42,108 nt of DNA from Gemmata massiliana (GCA_000531095.1 HG799477.1:38479-80586); one strand, 5' to 3'; shown: positions 1 through 8,544, numbered from the stretch's first letter. Made by a program: numbers and translations. Notes: generated by a model from the sequence alone, not told the origin.

Positions 1-90
1 CCAACCCCTCCCCCAAAGGGAGAGGGGCTTAAAACCGCCGATGATTCTGTTCCCCCTTCCTTCTTAGGGAAGGGGTTAGGGGGTTAGGTT
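1..90. repeat. Dispersed intergenic repeat with two hairpins
   Basis: Two short inverted repeats lie side by side. Bases 5-14 pair with 18-27 (nine of ten positions, loop AAA), and bases 53-60 pair perfectly with 68-75. The flanking CCCCTAACCCC-type stretches are low in complexity. This looks like a palindromic intergenic repeat of the kind common in Gemmata-type genomes (family assignment is from memory). It overlaps the 3' end of the ABC ATPase gene, so the last codons of that gene are repeat-derived. The left end may continue outside the window. Confidence 0.6.
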
Positions 91-865
91 CTGCCCGCAC
101 CGCTCGTTTCACCCCTGGTATCGCTTGTAGTCGTTGGGAGAAATCGGCGCTGGCCCCGGACACCGTGACGCGAACGGTTGTGTCGAGGCGCTTGAGCAAG
201 TTCGGGAGCGTGTCGCAGGCCCGGAGCGCGCCGTTGTCGATGACGGCGATGCGCTTGCACAGCGCCTGCACTTCCTCCATGTAGTGGCTCGTGTAAATCA
301 CGGTCAGCCCGGCCGCGTTGAGCGCTTTCACTCGCTCGAAAATGTGGTTGCGGCTCTGCGGGTCCACGCCCGTTGTCGGTTCGTCCAGAATGAGCAACTT
401 TGGTGCGTGAACTACCGCGACCGCGAGGTTGAGCCGGCGCTTCATGCCGCCGGAGAACGTGCCGGTGCGATCGTTGGCGCGATCGGTTAGTCCAACGGCC
501 CCAAGCATCTCATCGACCCGCGATTCCAGTGCCTTTCCGCCCATTCCGTAGAGCTTACCGAAGAAGCGGAGGTTCTCGCGCGCGGTCAGATCGGGGTAGA
601 TCGAGAGATCTTGTGTGCCGATGCCAACGAGGTGCCGCAGGGATCGCGTGTCGCGCGTGAACGGCTCGCCGAACAGCTTGACACTTCCGCTGTCGGCGCG
701 CGTGAGACCGGCCGCGATCGAAAGCAGAGTCGTCTTGCCGGCTCCGTTAGGACCAAGAAGCCCGAACACTTCGCCCCGCTGAACCGTGAGCGAAACGCCG
801 TTCAGTGCAACGGTTTCGCCGTACTGTTTGCGGAGGTCCGTGACTTCGAGTACCGCTTCTGACAT
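29..865 (-). CDS. ABC transporter ATP-binding protein (ABC-2/drug-export type)
   Basis: The gene encodes an ATPase subunit that would power a membrane permease. Residues 38-45 are the Walker A motif (GPNGAGKT), followed by the signature TFSGGMKRR and Walker B LLILDEPTTGVDP, then the switch histidine in TSHYMEEV. This pattern matches the CcmA/DrrA-like family used by ABC-2 exporters. The start is set at the ATG at 863-865, just before the first beta strand (MSEAVLEV). The in-frame extension upstream to 928 shows no domain. The last 18 or so residues are encoded by the hairpin repeat at the window edge, so the native C-terminus seems replaced or extended. The protein is about 278 residues, slightly short for the family. 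No permease gene is visible; it could lie to the left of the window. Confidence 0.85.
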   Translation of the reverse strand: MSEAVLEVTDLRKQYGETVALNGVSLTVQRGEVFGLLGPNGAGKTTLLSIAAGLTRADSGSVKLFGEPFTRDTRSLRHLVGIGTQDLSIYPDLTARENLRFFGKLYGMGGKALESRVDEMLGAVGLTDRANDRTGTFSGGMKRRLNLAVAVVHAPKLLILDEPTTGVDPQSRNHIFERVKALNAAGLTVIYTSHYMEEVQALCKRIAVIDNGALRACDTLPNLLKRLDTTVRVTVSGASADFSQRLQAIPGVKRAVRAEPNPLTPSLRRKGEQNHRRF

Positions 866-1307
866 GGAGTACTTTGTGGAAACGATGATTTCGGTTCTCG
901 GAACCCACGAGACGGCCCACCGCGTCACGGTCGGCTAACAATCCCTAACATTATTGGCCCTGGCCGGTCACACGGCCGAGATACTTCAGTAGTGATGCCC
1001 CAAATGCTGATATTTTCCGCATTTCTGAACGCCGAATGCCCTTTGAAGACCCACGCAGATCGCTAACAAACGCTAACATTTTCGCCTCAAATGTTATCCA
1101 CCACGAACTTCACTGCTCGCCGCACTCTCGTATTTGGTGCTTCGCTAGATAAATTATACACTAGTGGACTAAAATTCACAAATAATAAAGCGTGATTGCG
1201 CCGGCATTTTGCGAAGTCGTTACCTCGGCGCTGGGCTCGGTTGTGTCCCGTGGCGTCTTGCGGTTACTTCTTGTTGCGCCCATTGAACTCGCGAAGGGCC
1301 AGGGATC
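866..1307. other. Intergenic region with two tandem GCTAACA pairs
   Basis: This spacer separates the divergent ABC ATPase and photolyase genes and holds no convincing gene. It contains two direct-repeat pairs: GCTAACA at 934-940 with CCTAACA at 944-950, and GCTAACA at 1062-1068 and 1072-1078. Both pairs have exactly 10 bp from start to start. The second pair continues as GCTAACATTTTCGCC (1072-1086), which recurs at 35689. The part nearest the photolyase (about 1145-1195) is AT-rich and probably holds its promoter, but no clear -35/-10 pair could be fixed. Confidence 0.6.
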
Positions 1308-2888
1308 GTGAACCAGGAACTCTTAACCAACGCTCGGGTTCGCATGGCAAACGACCGGCCCGTGAACACAAGAGGGGAGTACGTTCTTTATTGGCCCCAG
1401 ATGTTCCGGCGGCTGCACGCGAACCACGCGCTTGATTGCGCCCTTCGACTCGCGGCGGAGTACAAGAAGCCGCTCGTGGTGTATGAAGGATTGAAGCTGA
1501 ATTACCCTTGGGCGAACGCCCGGCACCACACGTTCATTCTGCAAGGAATGCGCGACAACGCGGGCGCCGCGAAGGAACTCGGGGTCGCGTACTGGCCGTT
1601 CGTGGAAACCTCAGGCGATAACGGCCACGGACTGGTGAACCGGCTGGCAGCGCACGCGGTCTGTGTCGTGACGGACGACTACCCCGCGTACATCGTCCCC
1701 GCTCACAATCGAGCGCTCGCGGCGAAAAGCGCGGTGCCGGTGATTCTCGTGGACGGCAACTCTGTCGTGCCCCTCGCGCGACTCGGCGCTCCGGTTGCAG
1801 CCGCCGCGCACCTGCGTCCGCGCATTCACAAGCTTTTCGCAGAAGAATGGCTGCATCGGGCAGCTCACATTCCCGACGTGCCGAAAGTCGCCAAGAGCAA
1901 ACTCGATCCGCCGTTCCGGGCCTGGAACCCAAAGCAGGACATCGCGAAGTTCGTGGCGTCTTTGCCTATCGACCAGAGCATTGCTTCCGTGCCCGGTGCC
2001 GAAGGCGGTTCGGTGGCAGGCCGCGCGGTGCTCGAAACGTTCGTGAATGAAAAACTCTCGAACTACGCCGAGGGGCGCAACGAACCCAACGACCCCGCAC
2101 ACAACGCCGCGAGTGGACTCAGTCCGTACCTGCACTACGGCCACCTCAGTATTCAGGAAGTCGCAGAGGCCGCGTTGGGCGAGGAATGGAGCGTCAAAGA
2201 GATCAATCCGAAGACCCGAAACAAGGACGATTTCTTCTGTCGTGACGCGAACGTGAACAGTTTTTTGGACGAAGCGATTACCTGGCGTGATGTCGGTTAT
2301 CATTGGCATTTTGCACGAAATTCAGCGCGTGATACGAACAGAGAATCTTCCCTCAACGTCAGTTGGTGCGCCCACCCAACAACCGACATGCCTCTCTTCA
2401 ACTTCGAGACGATGGATTTTTCCCCGGGCGGCGAGCGCACGCTCGATGTCGTGTTGCCGACTTGGGCGCGAACTACACTCGGTAAGCACGAGCGCGACCG
2501 GCGCGAGTACCTCTACGACTTGGAGGAACTGGAAGCCGCCGCGACTCACGACAATCTCTGGAACGCGGCCCAGCGCGAACTGATCGCGACCGGGCGCATT
2601 CACAACTACCTGCGGATGTTGTGGGGGAAGAAGGTGTTGGAGTGGAGCGAATCGCCGGCCGTTGCGTACTGCGTGCTGGAGCACCTCAATAACAAGTACG
2701 CGCTGGATGGTCGCGATCCGAACTCGTACACGGGTGTGCTTTGGTGCTTCGGGCTGTTCGACCGCCCGTGGCCGCCCGAGCGCCCGGTGTTCGGCTCGGT
2801 GCGCTACATGTCGTCGGGCAACACTGCCAAGAAGTTCGATCTCGATGGCTATTACGAGTACGTTGAGCGGGTCGCGCCGCGCTCGTGA
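1308..2888 (+). CDS. phr: Class II deoxyribodipyrimidine photolyase
   Basis: This DNA repair flavoenzyme uses light and reduced FAD to split cyclobutane pyrimidine dimers. The N-terminal alpha/beta domain begins with EYVLYWPQMFRRLHANHAL, the class II pattern. The FAD-binding helical domain has SGLSPYLHYGHLS, WNAAQRELIATGRIHNYLRM, WGKKVLEW, ALDGRDPNSYTGVLWCFG and ERPVFGSVRYMS, all class II hallmarks. The start is a GTG at 1308 with purine-rich AAGGG upstream; an ATG at 1344 is an alternative. The predicted length is 526 residues, somewhat longer than usual. About 30 extra residues lie near residues 338-375, between GYHWHFARN and LPTWARTTL, and read in frame as a likely surface insertion. The gene converges on the 2907-3563 gene with an 18-bp gap. 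Confidence 0.92.
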   Translation: MNQELLTNARVRMANDRPVNTRGEYVLYWPQMFRRLHANHALDCALRLAAEYKKPLVVYEGLKLNYPWANARHHTFILQGMRDNAGAAKELGVAYWPFVETSGDNGHGLVNRLAAHAVCVVTDDYPAYIVPAHNRALAAKSAVPVILVDGNSVVPLARLGAPVAAAAHLRPRIHKLFAEEWLHRAAHIPDVPKVAKSKLDPPFRAWNPKQDIAKFVASLPIDQSIASVPGAEGGSVAGRAVLETFVNEKLSNYAEGRNEPNDPAHNAASGLSPYLHYGHLSIQEVAEAALGEEWSVKEINPKTRNKDDFFCRDANVNSFLDEAITWRDVGYHWHFARNSARDTNRESSLNVSWCAHPTTDMPLFNFETMDFSPGGERTLDVVLPTWARTTLGKHERDRREYLYDLEELEAAATHDNLWNAAQRELIATGRIHNYLRMLWGKKVLEWSESPAVAYCVLEHLNNKYALDGRDPNSYTGVLWCFGLFDRPWPPERPVFGSVRYMSSGNTAKKFDLDGYYEYVERVAPRS

Positions 2889-2906
2889 ACTCGTGTTTGG
2901 TGGAAC

Positions 2907-3563
2907 TCACTTCAGCGCGATGTCATCGATCTCTGGAAATTGCAACTGGCTTCGTGCTCGGCGGATGCTCGCTTCGATCCGGTGCCGGAAACCGGCCAAA
3001 TCTTCCAGTGCGCGGCAATGCTCTTGAGCGAGAGCAACTGCCACCTGAATCCAATCTCGTTGCTCTTTGGTTTCTGCGACTTTCGCGAAAAAGTGGTTCG
3101 CTTGAACCGCGTCTCCGGCGAGTCCGCATGCCACGCCCGCGTGGAAGGCGTCCCAGAACCCCATCGGCGATTTCGCCGCTAAATGTTGGGCAGCAGAATG
3201 TACCGAAGGGAAGAGTGATCGGTAGTGCCTAACTTCGTCCGCCGCGCGCAGTGCCAGCTTCTCGGCGAGTGGAGTAAACTGCTCTTCGTTCTCGAACGCG
3301 ATGAAGTCATTGGGCTGGGAGTCGTAGCCGGGCGAGGATTTATAATCGAACGAAAGGTAATCTTTCTCGCACCACAGCCACATCGCCGCGACATTCAGGA
3401 AGCTACCTCGGCCCGAACTGGCGGGCGTGAACTCCACGACGACGGCCCACCACCCGTGGTCGTCCAACCACAACCGACTGCGCCCGCGCTGGAAAAGCCC
3501 GAAGGGGCGGAGAATTTGCCGCGCTGCCGCAGTCAGCAATCGTGTGTGGGGCGGTTGGGCCAC
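2907..3563 (-). CDS. Hypothetical protein, weakly DUF4304-like
   Basis: A 218-residue soluble protein with a GTG start (3561-3563). The N-terminal half has the pattern of DUF4304-type proteins: a helix, then FGLFQRGRSRLWLDD followed by alternating strands rich in W and F (GWWAVVVEFTP, FLNVAAMWLW). The C-terminal half is helical with HFFAKVAETKEQRDWIQ, resembling a helical repeat. There is no signal peptide or membrane segment. The DUF4304 assignment rests on pattern memory only and the function is unknown. It ends 18 bp from the photolyase stop on the opposite strand, so the two are convergent and probably unrelated in regulation. Confidence 0.6.
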   Translation of the reverse strand: MAQPPHTRLLTAAARQILRPFGLFQRGRSRLWLDDHGWWAVVVEFTPASSGRGSFLNVAAMWLWCEKDYLSFDYKSSPGYDSQPNDFIAFENEEQFTPLAEKLALRAADEVRHYRSLFPSVHSAAQHLAAKSPMGFWDAFHAGVACGLAGDAVQANHFFAKVAETKEQRDWIQVAVALAQEHCRALEDLAGFRHRIEASIRRARSQLQFPEIDDIALK

Positions 3564-3631
3564 AAGGAACCTCTCGAGCAGATGCTCGAGTTCATAGGCT
3601 CAATTGATTCTGGTGCTGAGGGCCGTGCCGG

Positions 3632-3847
3632 TCAGTTCTGGCTCCGGCGAATAACCAGAACCAGAAGTGCTCCAAACGCCAGTCCACCGACCAGTAAGTA
3701 CGCAGCCCCGGCCAAAATCGGTTCGTTGCTCCGAATAAGTCCTCCGAACAGTCCAGTGACGCCGGTCGCGAAAAGGCCCAGAAAGCTCAGCCCGCCTACC
3801 AAGTTGATGAAACAACCCGATTGACCGGAATCGCGTTTACCTTCCAT
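3632..3847 (-). CDS. Small two-helix membrane protein, unknown
   Basis: A predicted 71-residue protein starting at ATG 3845-3847 (MEGKRDSGQSGCF). It has two hydrophobic segments (about residues 14-35 and 43-63) joined by a short loop with IRSNEP, and ends in RRSQN, which fits a small hairpin membrane protein. The same frame runs upstream to 3940, but that stretch encodes RND-pump residues (LVGIVKK) and belongs to the neighbouring remnant, so the internal ATG is preferred. No family is recognised. It is probably transcribed with the gene at 2907-3563, which starts 68 bp downstream. Confidence 0.5.
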   Translation of the reverse strand: MEGKRDSGQSGCFINLVGGLSFLGLFATGVTGLFGGLIRSNEPILAGAAYLLVGGLAFGALLVLVIRRSQN

Positions 3848-3877
3848 TCGATGCGCCTTTGAGTTGTAGTCTATTCT

Positions 3878-4203
3878 CGGTGGCTTTCTGCTAAGTTCGA
3901 CCCAGAGGATGCCGCTCTTCTTCACGATCCCGACCAGCATTGCGGGGGCCGATCATCGAGTACAGGTCCGGGTTCGTCCTCAAGAGGGCTAGCGACAGCA
4001 GGGCGAACGGGATCACGAGCGCCAGTGCCGCCGTGACGCTAACCGAGCGGACAAAACTCTCGAACTGGGCGGCCAGAACCATGTACACGAACACGAACGC
4101 CAACAGGAAGGCTGTCCCGAACTGACCGTTCGACTCCTTTAGAATCTGCGCCCGACCGCTGAAAATCAAATGTATACCCGGCCGGCATTCCCTTCGCACG
4201 CAG
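3878..4203 (-). pseudogene. Remnant of an RND (AcrB-type) efflux pump gene
   Basis: Three reading frames together encode a piece of the RND inner-membrane transporter around transmembrane helices 10-11. The order is PAGYTFDF in one frame, then FSGRAQILKES and YMVLAAQFESF through LYSMIG in a second, then MLVGIVKKSGILWVE in a third. These are hallmark AcrB-family strings. The two frame changes are each explained by one extra base in a homopolymer: a T run near 4160 and the C/G run near 3944-3948. Only about 105 of the roughly 1,050 residues are present. No matching sequence flanks it on either side, so it is a truncated relic even if the frameshifts were corrected. It lies between a small membrane gene and mutS2. 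Confidence 0.8.
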
Positions 4204-4291
4204 GTAAGACGGGCATGGACGCGCCCGTGCCCAGCAAGTGCCCGTGGCCATGTTCGTCGACGCCACCACTTGCCACTGCTGTGCCATTAGC

Positions 4292-4332
4292 TCGTTCGGT
4301 TCGGGTCCGCGGCGCGGACCCGAACCGAACGA
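4292..4332 (-). terminator. Perfect 19-bp inverted repeat, possible mutS2 terminator
   Basis: Bases 4292-4310 and 4314-4332 are perfectly complementary with a 3-base loop, giving a very stable hairpin of the form TCGTTCGGTTCGGG...CCCGAACCGAACGA. It lies about 100 bp downstream of the mutS2 stop. There is no T tract on either side, so it is not a canonical intrinsic terminator. It could block exonucleases, act as a Rho-independent element of another kind, or be a transposon or repeat remnant beside the RND relic. Confidence 0.4.
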
Positions 4333-4431
4333 ACTCCTGAAACCAGATGGGTAGGAAATGGAACCAATACGCCTTACCGTGAATGAGGTCGAATCACCAG
4401 GTAATCCGCGGTAACGTCCCGACGCACTCGC

Positions 4432-6426
4432 TCACGTCACCGGGAATATCTCTTCAAAAGGGACTTCCCACTGCCCGATGCCGACGCTGACGGTCACGGT
4501 CTGTTTCTTCGCGTCCACCTTCACGACCTTGCCGGTCGAACCGAACCGCTGCACCGTCACCACCGTGCCGGCCTTCAGTGTTGCACGTAGCTCGTTGAGC
4601 GCGGCCCGGTCCGCGGCTTCTTTATCGAGGGCGCGGCGCTCGCGCTCGAACGACTCCTTCGCGCGATCTGCTTCGTGCTTCGCGGCGAGTGCGTCTACCT
4701 TCGCCTGCTCCGCTTCGAGGCGCAGTTCCTGGAGGCGGGCAAGTTCGCCGGTCTTGCCCTTGCGCCGCTTCAGGTACTTGTGGGCCTTGCGAAGCAGTTC
4801 CTTCGGCAGTTTCAGGCGCCGGGCGATCTTGAGCGCGTTACTCATCCCGAACTGGCCGATGTGCAGGCGATAGGTGGGGCGCATCGTTTCGATGTCGAAC
4901 TCCACCGCCCCGTTCTCGGCCCGGTCGTTGTTGAAGGCGTAGGTCTTCAGGTCGCCGAGGTGCGTGGTTACGATCGCGCGGCACCGGACCGCGTCGAGTT
5001 GGTCGAGGATCGCGCGCCCGAGTGCGGCCCCTTCGGTGGGATCGGTGCCGGCCCCGAGTTCGTCGAGCAGGATCAGGCTTTGGTCGTCCGCGGTGCGGAA
5101 GATCGACGCGATGCGCGAGACGTGCGAGCTGAAGGTGCTGAGTGACTGTTCGAGACTCTGCTCGTCGCCGATGTCGGCCAGGATGTGCCTGAACACCGGA
5201 ACCAGACTGCCCTCGCCCGCGGGTATGTGCATCCCGCACTGGGCCATTAAGCACAATAACCCCGTCGTCTTCAGTGTGACCGTTTTCCCGCCCGTATTCG
5301 GTCCCGTAATCACCAGCAGATTGAACCCGATCCCGAGCCGGATATCGATCGGAACCACCGAGCGCGGGCCGCGGGCCGCAGAACGCGGAGTGGAAGCATC
5401 AGGCGGGTCGGTTGCCTTCTGTGCTTCGTTCGCTTTCTGTTCCGCGCTCTGCGTTCCACGTTCCGCGCTCGAAGAGGGTTCGTTGCGGAACAGCGATTCG
5501 AGGAGCGGGTGGCGCGCCTGCCGGAGCCAAAGTCGGCCCTCGGTATTCACGTCCGGCGGGTACATGTTGAAGTCGCGCGAGTATCGGGCCTTCGCGGTGA
5601 TGAGATCAAGCTTCGCGATCACATCCAGGGCGTAGACCAGCGGGTTCGCGACGCGACCGACTTCGCTACTCAGGCGCCGGAGTACGCGCTTCACTTCGCG
5701 GTCCTCGTCGGCCTTCAGTTGTACGCGCTCGGCACTGAGGTTCGAGATACTCGCGGGCTCGATGAACACCGTTTCGCCGGTGCCACTCACCCGGTGAACG
5801 ACGCCGTTGACCTTGTGCCGGTGGTTCACGGAGACGGGTAGGACGTAGTGATCGCCGTGAACGGTTGCGTTCGGGTAGCTCAGGATCTTCCGGAGTTCCG
5901 GGTCGCGCAGGAGGCGCCGGATTTCGGCCTTCACCTTTTCATCGAGGTCGAAGAGCTTCTGGCGCACCGCCGCGAGGTCGCGACTCGCCATATCGAGAAC
6001 GTGCCCGCGCCCGTCGATGCAACCGCCAATGGACTTGCCGACCGTGCCGAGGTCTTCGATCCCCGAGAGGTGGTCAATAATGCCCGAGAGGTGTTCCGCG
6101 AGGCGCATCCGGTAGCGGTACATCGCGCCGGTACAGTTGAGCGCTTCGGCCACTTCGATGAGCTGCTCAGCCGTGAGCATGGTGCCGATCTTGGCGCGCC
6201 GGGCGATCAGCCGCACGTCGTGGAGGCCGCTAAACGGCGGCGCCTGGTTCAGCCCCAGCGCCTCGACCATTTCGGAGGTGAGGGCGATTTCTTTGCGAAT
6301 CGTAGTCGCATCGGTCGAGGGTTCGACCTGCCGGGCGAGGTCGCGCCCGAGTGACGAAGCCGCGTAACCGGCAAGCAAAGCACGGACCTTGTCGAATCCG
6401 AGCAGATCGAGCGTGTGAGCGTCCAT
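4432..6426 (-). CDS. mutS2: MutS2-family ATPase lacking the Smr domain
   Basis: A MutS2-type ATPase; relatives act on branched DNA to suppress recombination or rescue collided ribosomes. The N-terminus (MDAHTLDLLGFDKVRALLAGYAASSLG) is the classic MutS2 start and fixes the ATG at 6424-6426. The extension in the same frame toward 6732 overlaps aspS and shows no domain. Walker A (GPNTGGKT) is near residue 374 and Walker B (LILLDELGAGTDPTEGAALG) near 448, followed by VTTHLGDLKTYAF. A charged coiled coil and a small KOW-like barrel (GTVVTVQRFGSTGKVVKVD) end the protein at 664 residues. The usual C-terminal Smr endonuclease domain (about 80 residues) is missing, and no Smr sequence follows the stop. 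Roughly 40 residues before Walker A are encoded by an inserted palindromic repeat (5359-5472). The gene is divergent from aspS. Confidence 0.9.
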   Translation of the reverse strand: MDAHTLDLLGFDKVRALLAGYAASSLGRDLARQVEPSTDATTIRKEIALTSEMVEALGLNQAPPFSGLHDVRLIARRAKIGTMLTAEQLIEVAEALNCTGAMYRYRMRLAEHLSGIIDHLSGIEDLGTVGKSIGGCIDGRGHVLDMASRDLAAVRQKLFDLDEKVKAEIRRLLRDPELRKILSYPNATVHGDHYVLPVSVNHRHKVNGVVHRVSGTGETVFIEPASISNLSAERVQLKADEDREVKRVLRRLSSEVGRVANPLVYALDVIAKLDLITAKARYSRDFNMYPPDVNTEGRLWLRQARHPLLESLFRNEPSSSAERGTQSAEQKANEAQKATDPPDASTPRSAARGPRSVVPIDIRLGIGFNLLVITGPNTGGKTVTLKTTGLLCLMAQCGMHIPAGEGSLVPVFRHILADIGDEQSLEQSLSTFSSHVSRIASIFRTADDQSLILLDELGAGTDPTEGAALGRAILDQLDAVRCRAIVTTHLGDLKTYAFNNDRAENGAVEFDIETMRPTYRLHIGQFGMSNALKIARRLKLPKELLRKAHKYLKRRKGKTGELARLQELRLEAEQAKVDALAAKHEADRAKESFERERRALDKEAADRAALNELRATLKAGTVVTVQRFGSTGKVVKVDAKKQTVTVSVGIGQWEVPFEEIFPVT
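5359..5472. repeat. Palindromic repeat inserted in frame within mutS2
   Basis: The left arm (about 5359-5390) and right arm (about 5439-5472) are inverted complements at roughly 26 of 31 positions, built from GCGCGGAACGC-type words. The element translates as a Ser/Ala/Glu/Pro-rich linker (SAERGTQSAEQK ...) just upstream of Walker A, between the core domain and the ATPase. A related palindrome sits inside the M16 peptidase gene at 14376-14463 and yields a similar peptide (TERGTAEAKTQ). Both insertions keep the frame. Confidence 0.7.
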
Positions 6427-6624
6427 GAGGGCCGAATCAGCCTGTATAGCTTCAATAAGTATCATGCCCACAAGACACTCCGGCGCGGAGCCGGGTTCGG
6501 GGTCAGGGAATTGTACGCACGCGGCTAGCCGGGACGCCTCGGGTGCAATGCGAACCGCGCACGGTAAACCCGGTCTGTATACTGAGCTTCCGCGGACCGA
6601 GACATTTTTTGTCGGGAGATGGCA

Positions 6625-8544
6625 ATGGCCGAGTGGCAACGAACACACACCTGCGAACAGCTTCGCGAGGAACACGTCGGGCAGACGATCACGCTCAACG
6701 GGTGGGTGCTGACCGTCCGCGATAACGGGCACCAGATCTTCACCGACCTCCGCGACCGCTACGGCTTAACGCAAGTGGTGTTCAACAGGGCCGACGACGC
6801 GGACCTCTTCGCCCAGGCCAAAGAACTGAAGAGCGAGTGGGTGGTGTCCGTGACCGGTCTTGTCCGCAAGCGACTGGAAGGGGCGGCCCGCGCCGACATC
6901 TCCACCGGTGAAATCGAGATCGAAGCGAAGACGCTGCGCGTGTTGAACCAGTGTCCGCCGCTCCCCTTTGAAATCAGCGAGTTTGGAAGCGAACTCGCGA
7001 ACGAAGACCTCCGCCTCCAGTACCGCTACCTCGACTTGCGCCGGCGTTCACTCCAGAAGGTGCTGATCCTGCGCCACCGGTTGTGCAAGGTGATCCGCGA
7101 CTACATGGACGCCCACAACTTCCTCGAAGTCGAGACGCCGCTGCTCGGGAAGAGCACGCCCGAGGGCGCGCGCGACTACCTCGTGCCCAGCCGCGTGTTC
7201 AACGGCGAGTTCTTCGCGCTGCCGCAATCGCCGCAGTTGTACAAGCAATTGCTCATGATTTCGGGCTACGACCGGTACTTCCAGATCGCGCGCTGCCTCC
7301 GCGACGAGGACTTGCGCGCCGACCGCCAGCCCGAGTTCACGCAGCTCGACGTCGAAATGTCGTTCGTCGAGCGCGAGGACGTGACCGGCATCATGGAGCG
7401 CCTCGCGGTCGACATCTTCGACAAGTGCCTCGGCGTGAAGCTGAACCTGCCGTTCCCGCGGCTGAGCTATGCGGAGGCCATGTCCAAGTACGGCTCAGAC
7501 AAGCCGGACCTGCGGTTCGGGCTGGAAATCGTGGACATCACCGACATCGCCGGGGCGAGCGAGGCCCAGTTCTTCAAGGACGCGGTCGCGGCCGGCGGCG
7601 TGGTCCGCGCGATCAACGCGAAGGGCGCGGCCGCGGCGCAGGACGCGAAGAAGGCCCCGCTGTTCAGCAACACCGCGCTGAAGCCCGGTGGCGAACTGGC
7701 CAAAGTAACGGAGACGTACAGGGCCAAGGGACTGGCGTGGCTCAAGGTGGAGGGCGGCAAATTCACCGGCTCCATCGAAAAGTTCTTCTCGGACGAGCTG
7801 AAGGCCAAGCTCACCGAGCGCCTCGGCGCGGTCGACGGCGACCTGCTCCTGATCGTCGCGGGACCGGAAGCGGTCGTGTGCGATGCCCTCGGCGCGCTGC
7901 GCCTTCACCTCGCGTCGCGGCTCAAACTCTACCGGAACTGGTGGGAAGAGAAGGCCGAGCACGACGAGTCCGAGAAGAAGAAAGCGGACGCGGCCAAGAA
8001 GAAGAAAGAGAACTACGCCCCGGTGCCGTTCCAACCACGTCCCGAGCACTTTAACTTCGCCTGGGTGCTCGACTTCCCAATGTTCGGGTGGGACGACGAG
8101 GAGAAGAAGTGGGCCGCGATGCACCACCCGTTCACCGCGCCGATGGATGAAGACCTGCCGCACTTCTGGCAGAACGAGTCGTTGGGCAAGGTGCGGGCAA
8201 AAGCCTACGACATGGTGCTGAACGGCTACGAGGTCGGCGGCGGGAGCATCCGTATCCACCGTCAGGACGTGCAAGAGCCGCGTGTTTCGAGATCCTCGGC
8301 ATGAACCCCGAGGAAAGCCAAAGCACGGTTCGGCTTCCTGTTGGACGCGCTCCAGAGCGGCGCGCCACCCCACGGCGGCATCGCCCTCGGTTTGGACCGC
8401 TGGGCCATGATTATCGGCGGGACGACCAACATTCGCGACGTGATCGCGTTCCCGAAGAACCAGCGCGCCCGCGACCTGATGACAGGCGCGCCGGCACCGG
8501 TCGATGATCGGCAGTTGAAAGAACTGGGTGTGAAGTTGAGTTAA
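6625..8544 (+). CDS. aspS: Aspartyl-tRNA synthetase, read with three +1 frameshifts
   Basis: A class II synthetase charging tRNA-Asp (or Asp/Asn). It has the OB-fold anticodon domain (LNGWVLTVRDNGHQIFTDLRD), motif 2 (FQIARCLRDEDLRADRQPEFTQLD), a bacterial GAD insert in the middle, and motif 3 (GGIALGLDRW). Of two ATGs (6619, 6625), the second has GGGAG at a proper 6-base distance. The frame breaks between 8278 and 8316: removing one base from each of CC (8278-8279), TTT (8285-8287) and AAA (8314-8316) restores the canonical run VFEILGMNPEEAKARFGFLLDALQ-type text. As written, a TGA at 8302-8304 would end the protein before motif 3. Corrected length is about 638 residues. A Lys/Glu-rich insert (EKKKADAAKKKKEN) precedes the C-terminal catalytic part. 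The gene is essential, so assembly error is more likely than loss. It is divergent from mutS2 across about 200 bp. Confidence 0.93.

Noticed and set aside
1196..1435. Plus-strand frame of 79 codons before the photolyase
   Set aside because: Arg-rich, overlaps the photolyase start, and has no ribosome-binding site.
6427..6732. N-terminal extension of mutS2
   Set aside because: It overlaps the start of aspS on the other strand and precedes the normal MutS2 N-terminus without any domain.
7083..8054. Plus-strand frame of 323 codons inside aspS
   Set aside because: Arg/Gly/Ala-rich out-of-frame translation of a well-supported synthetase.
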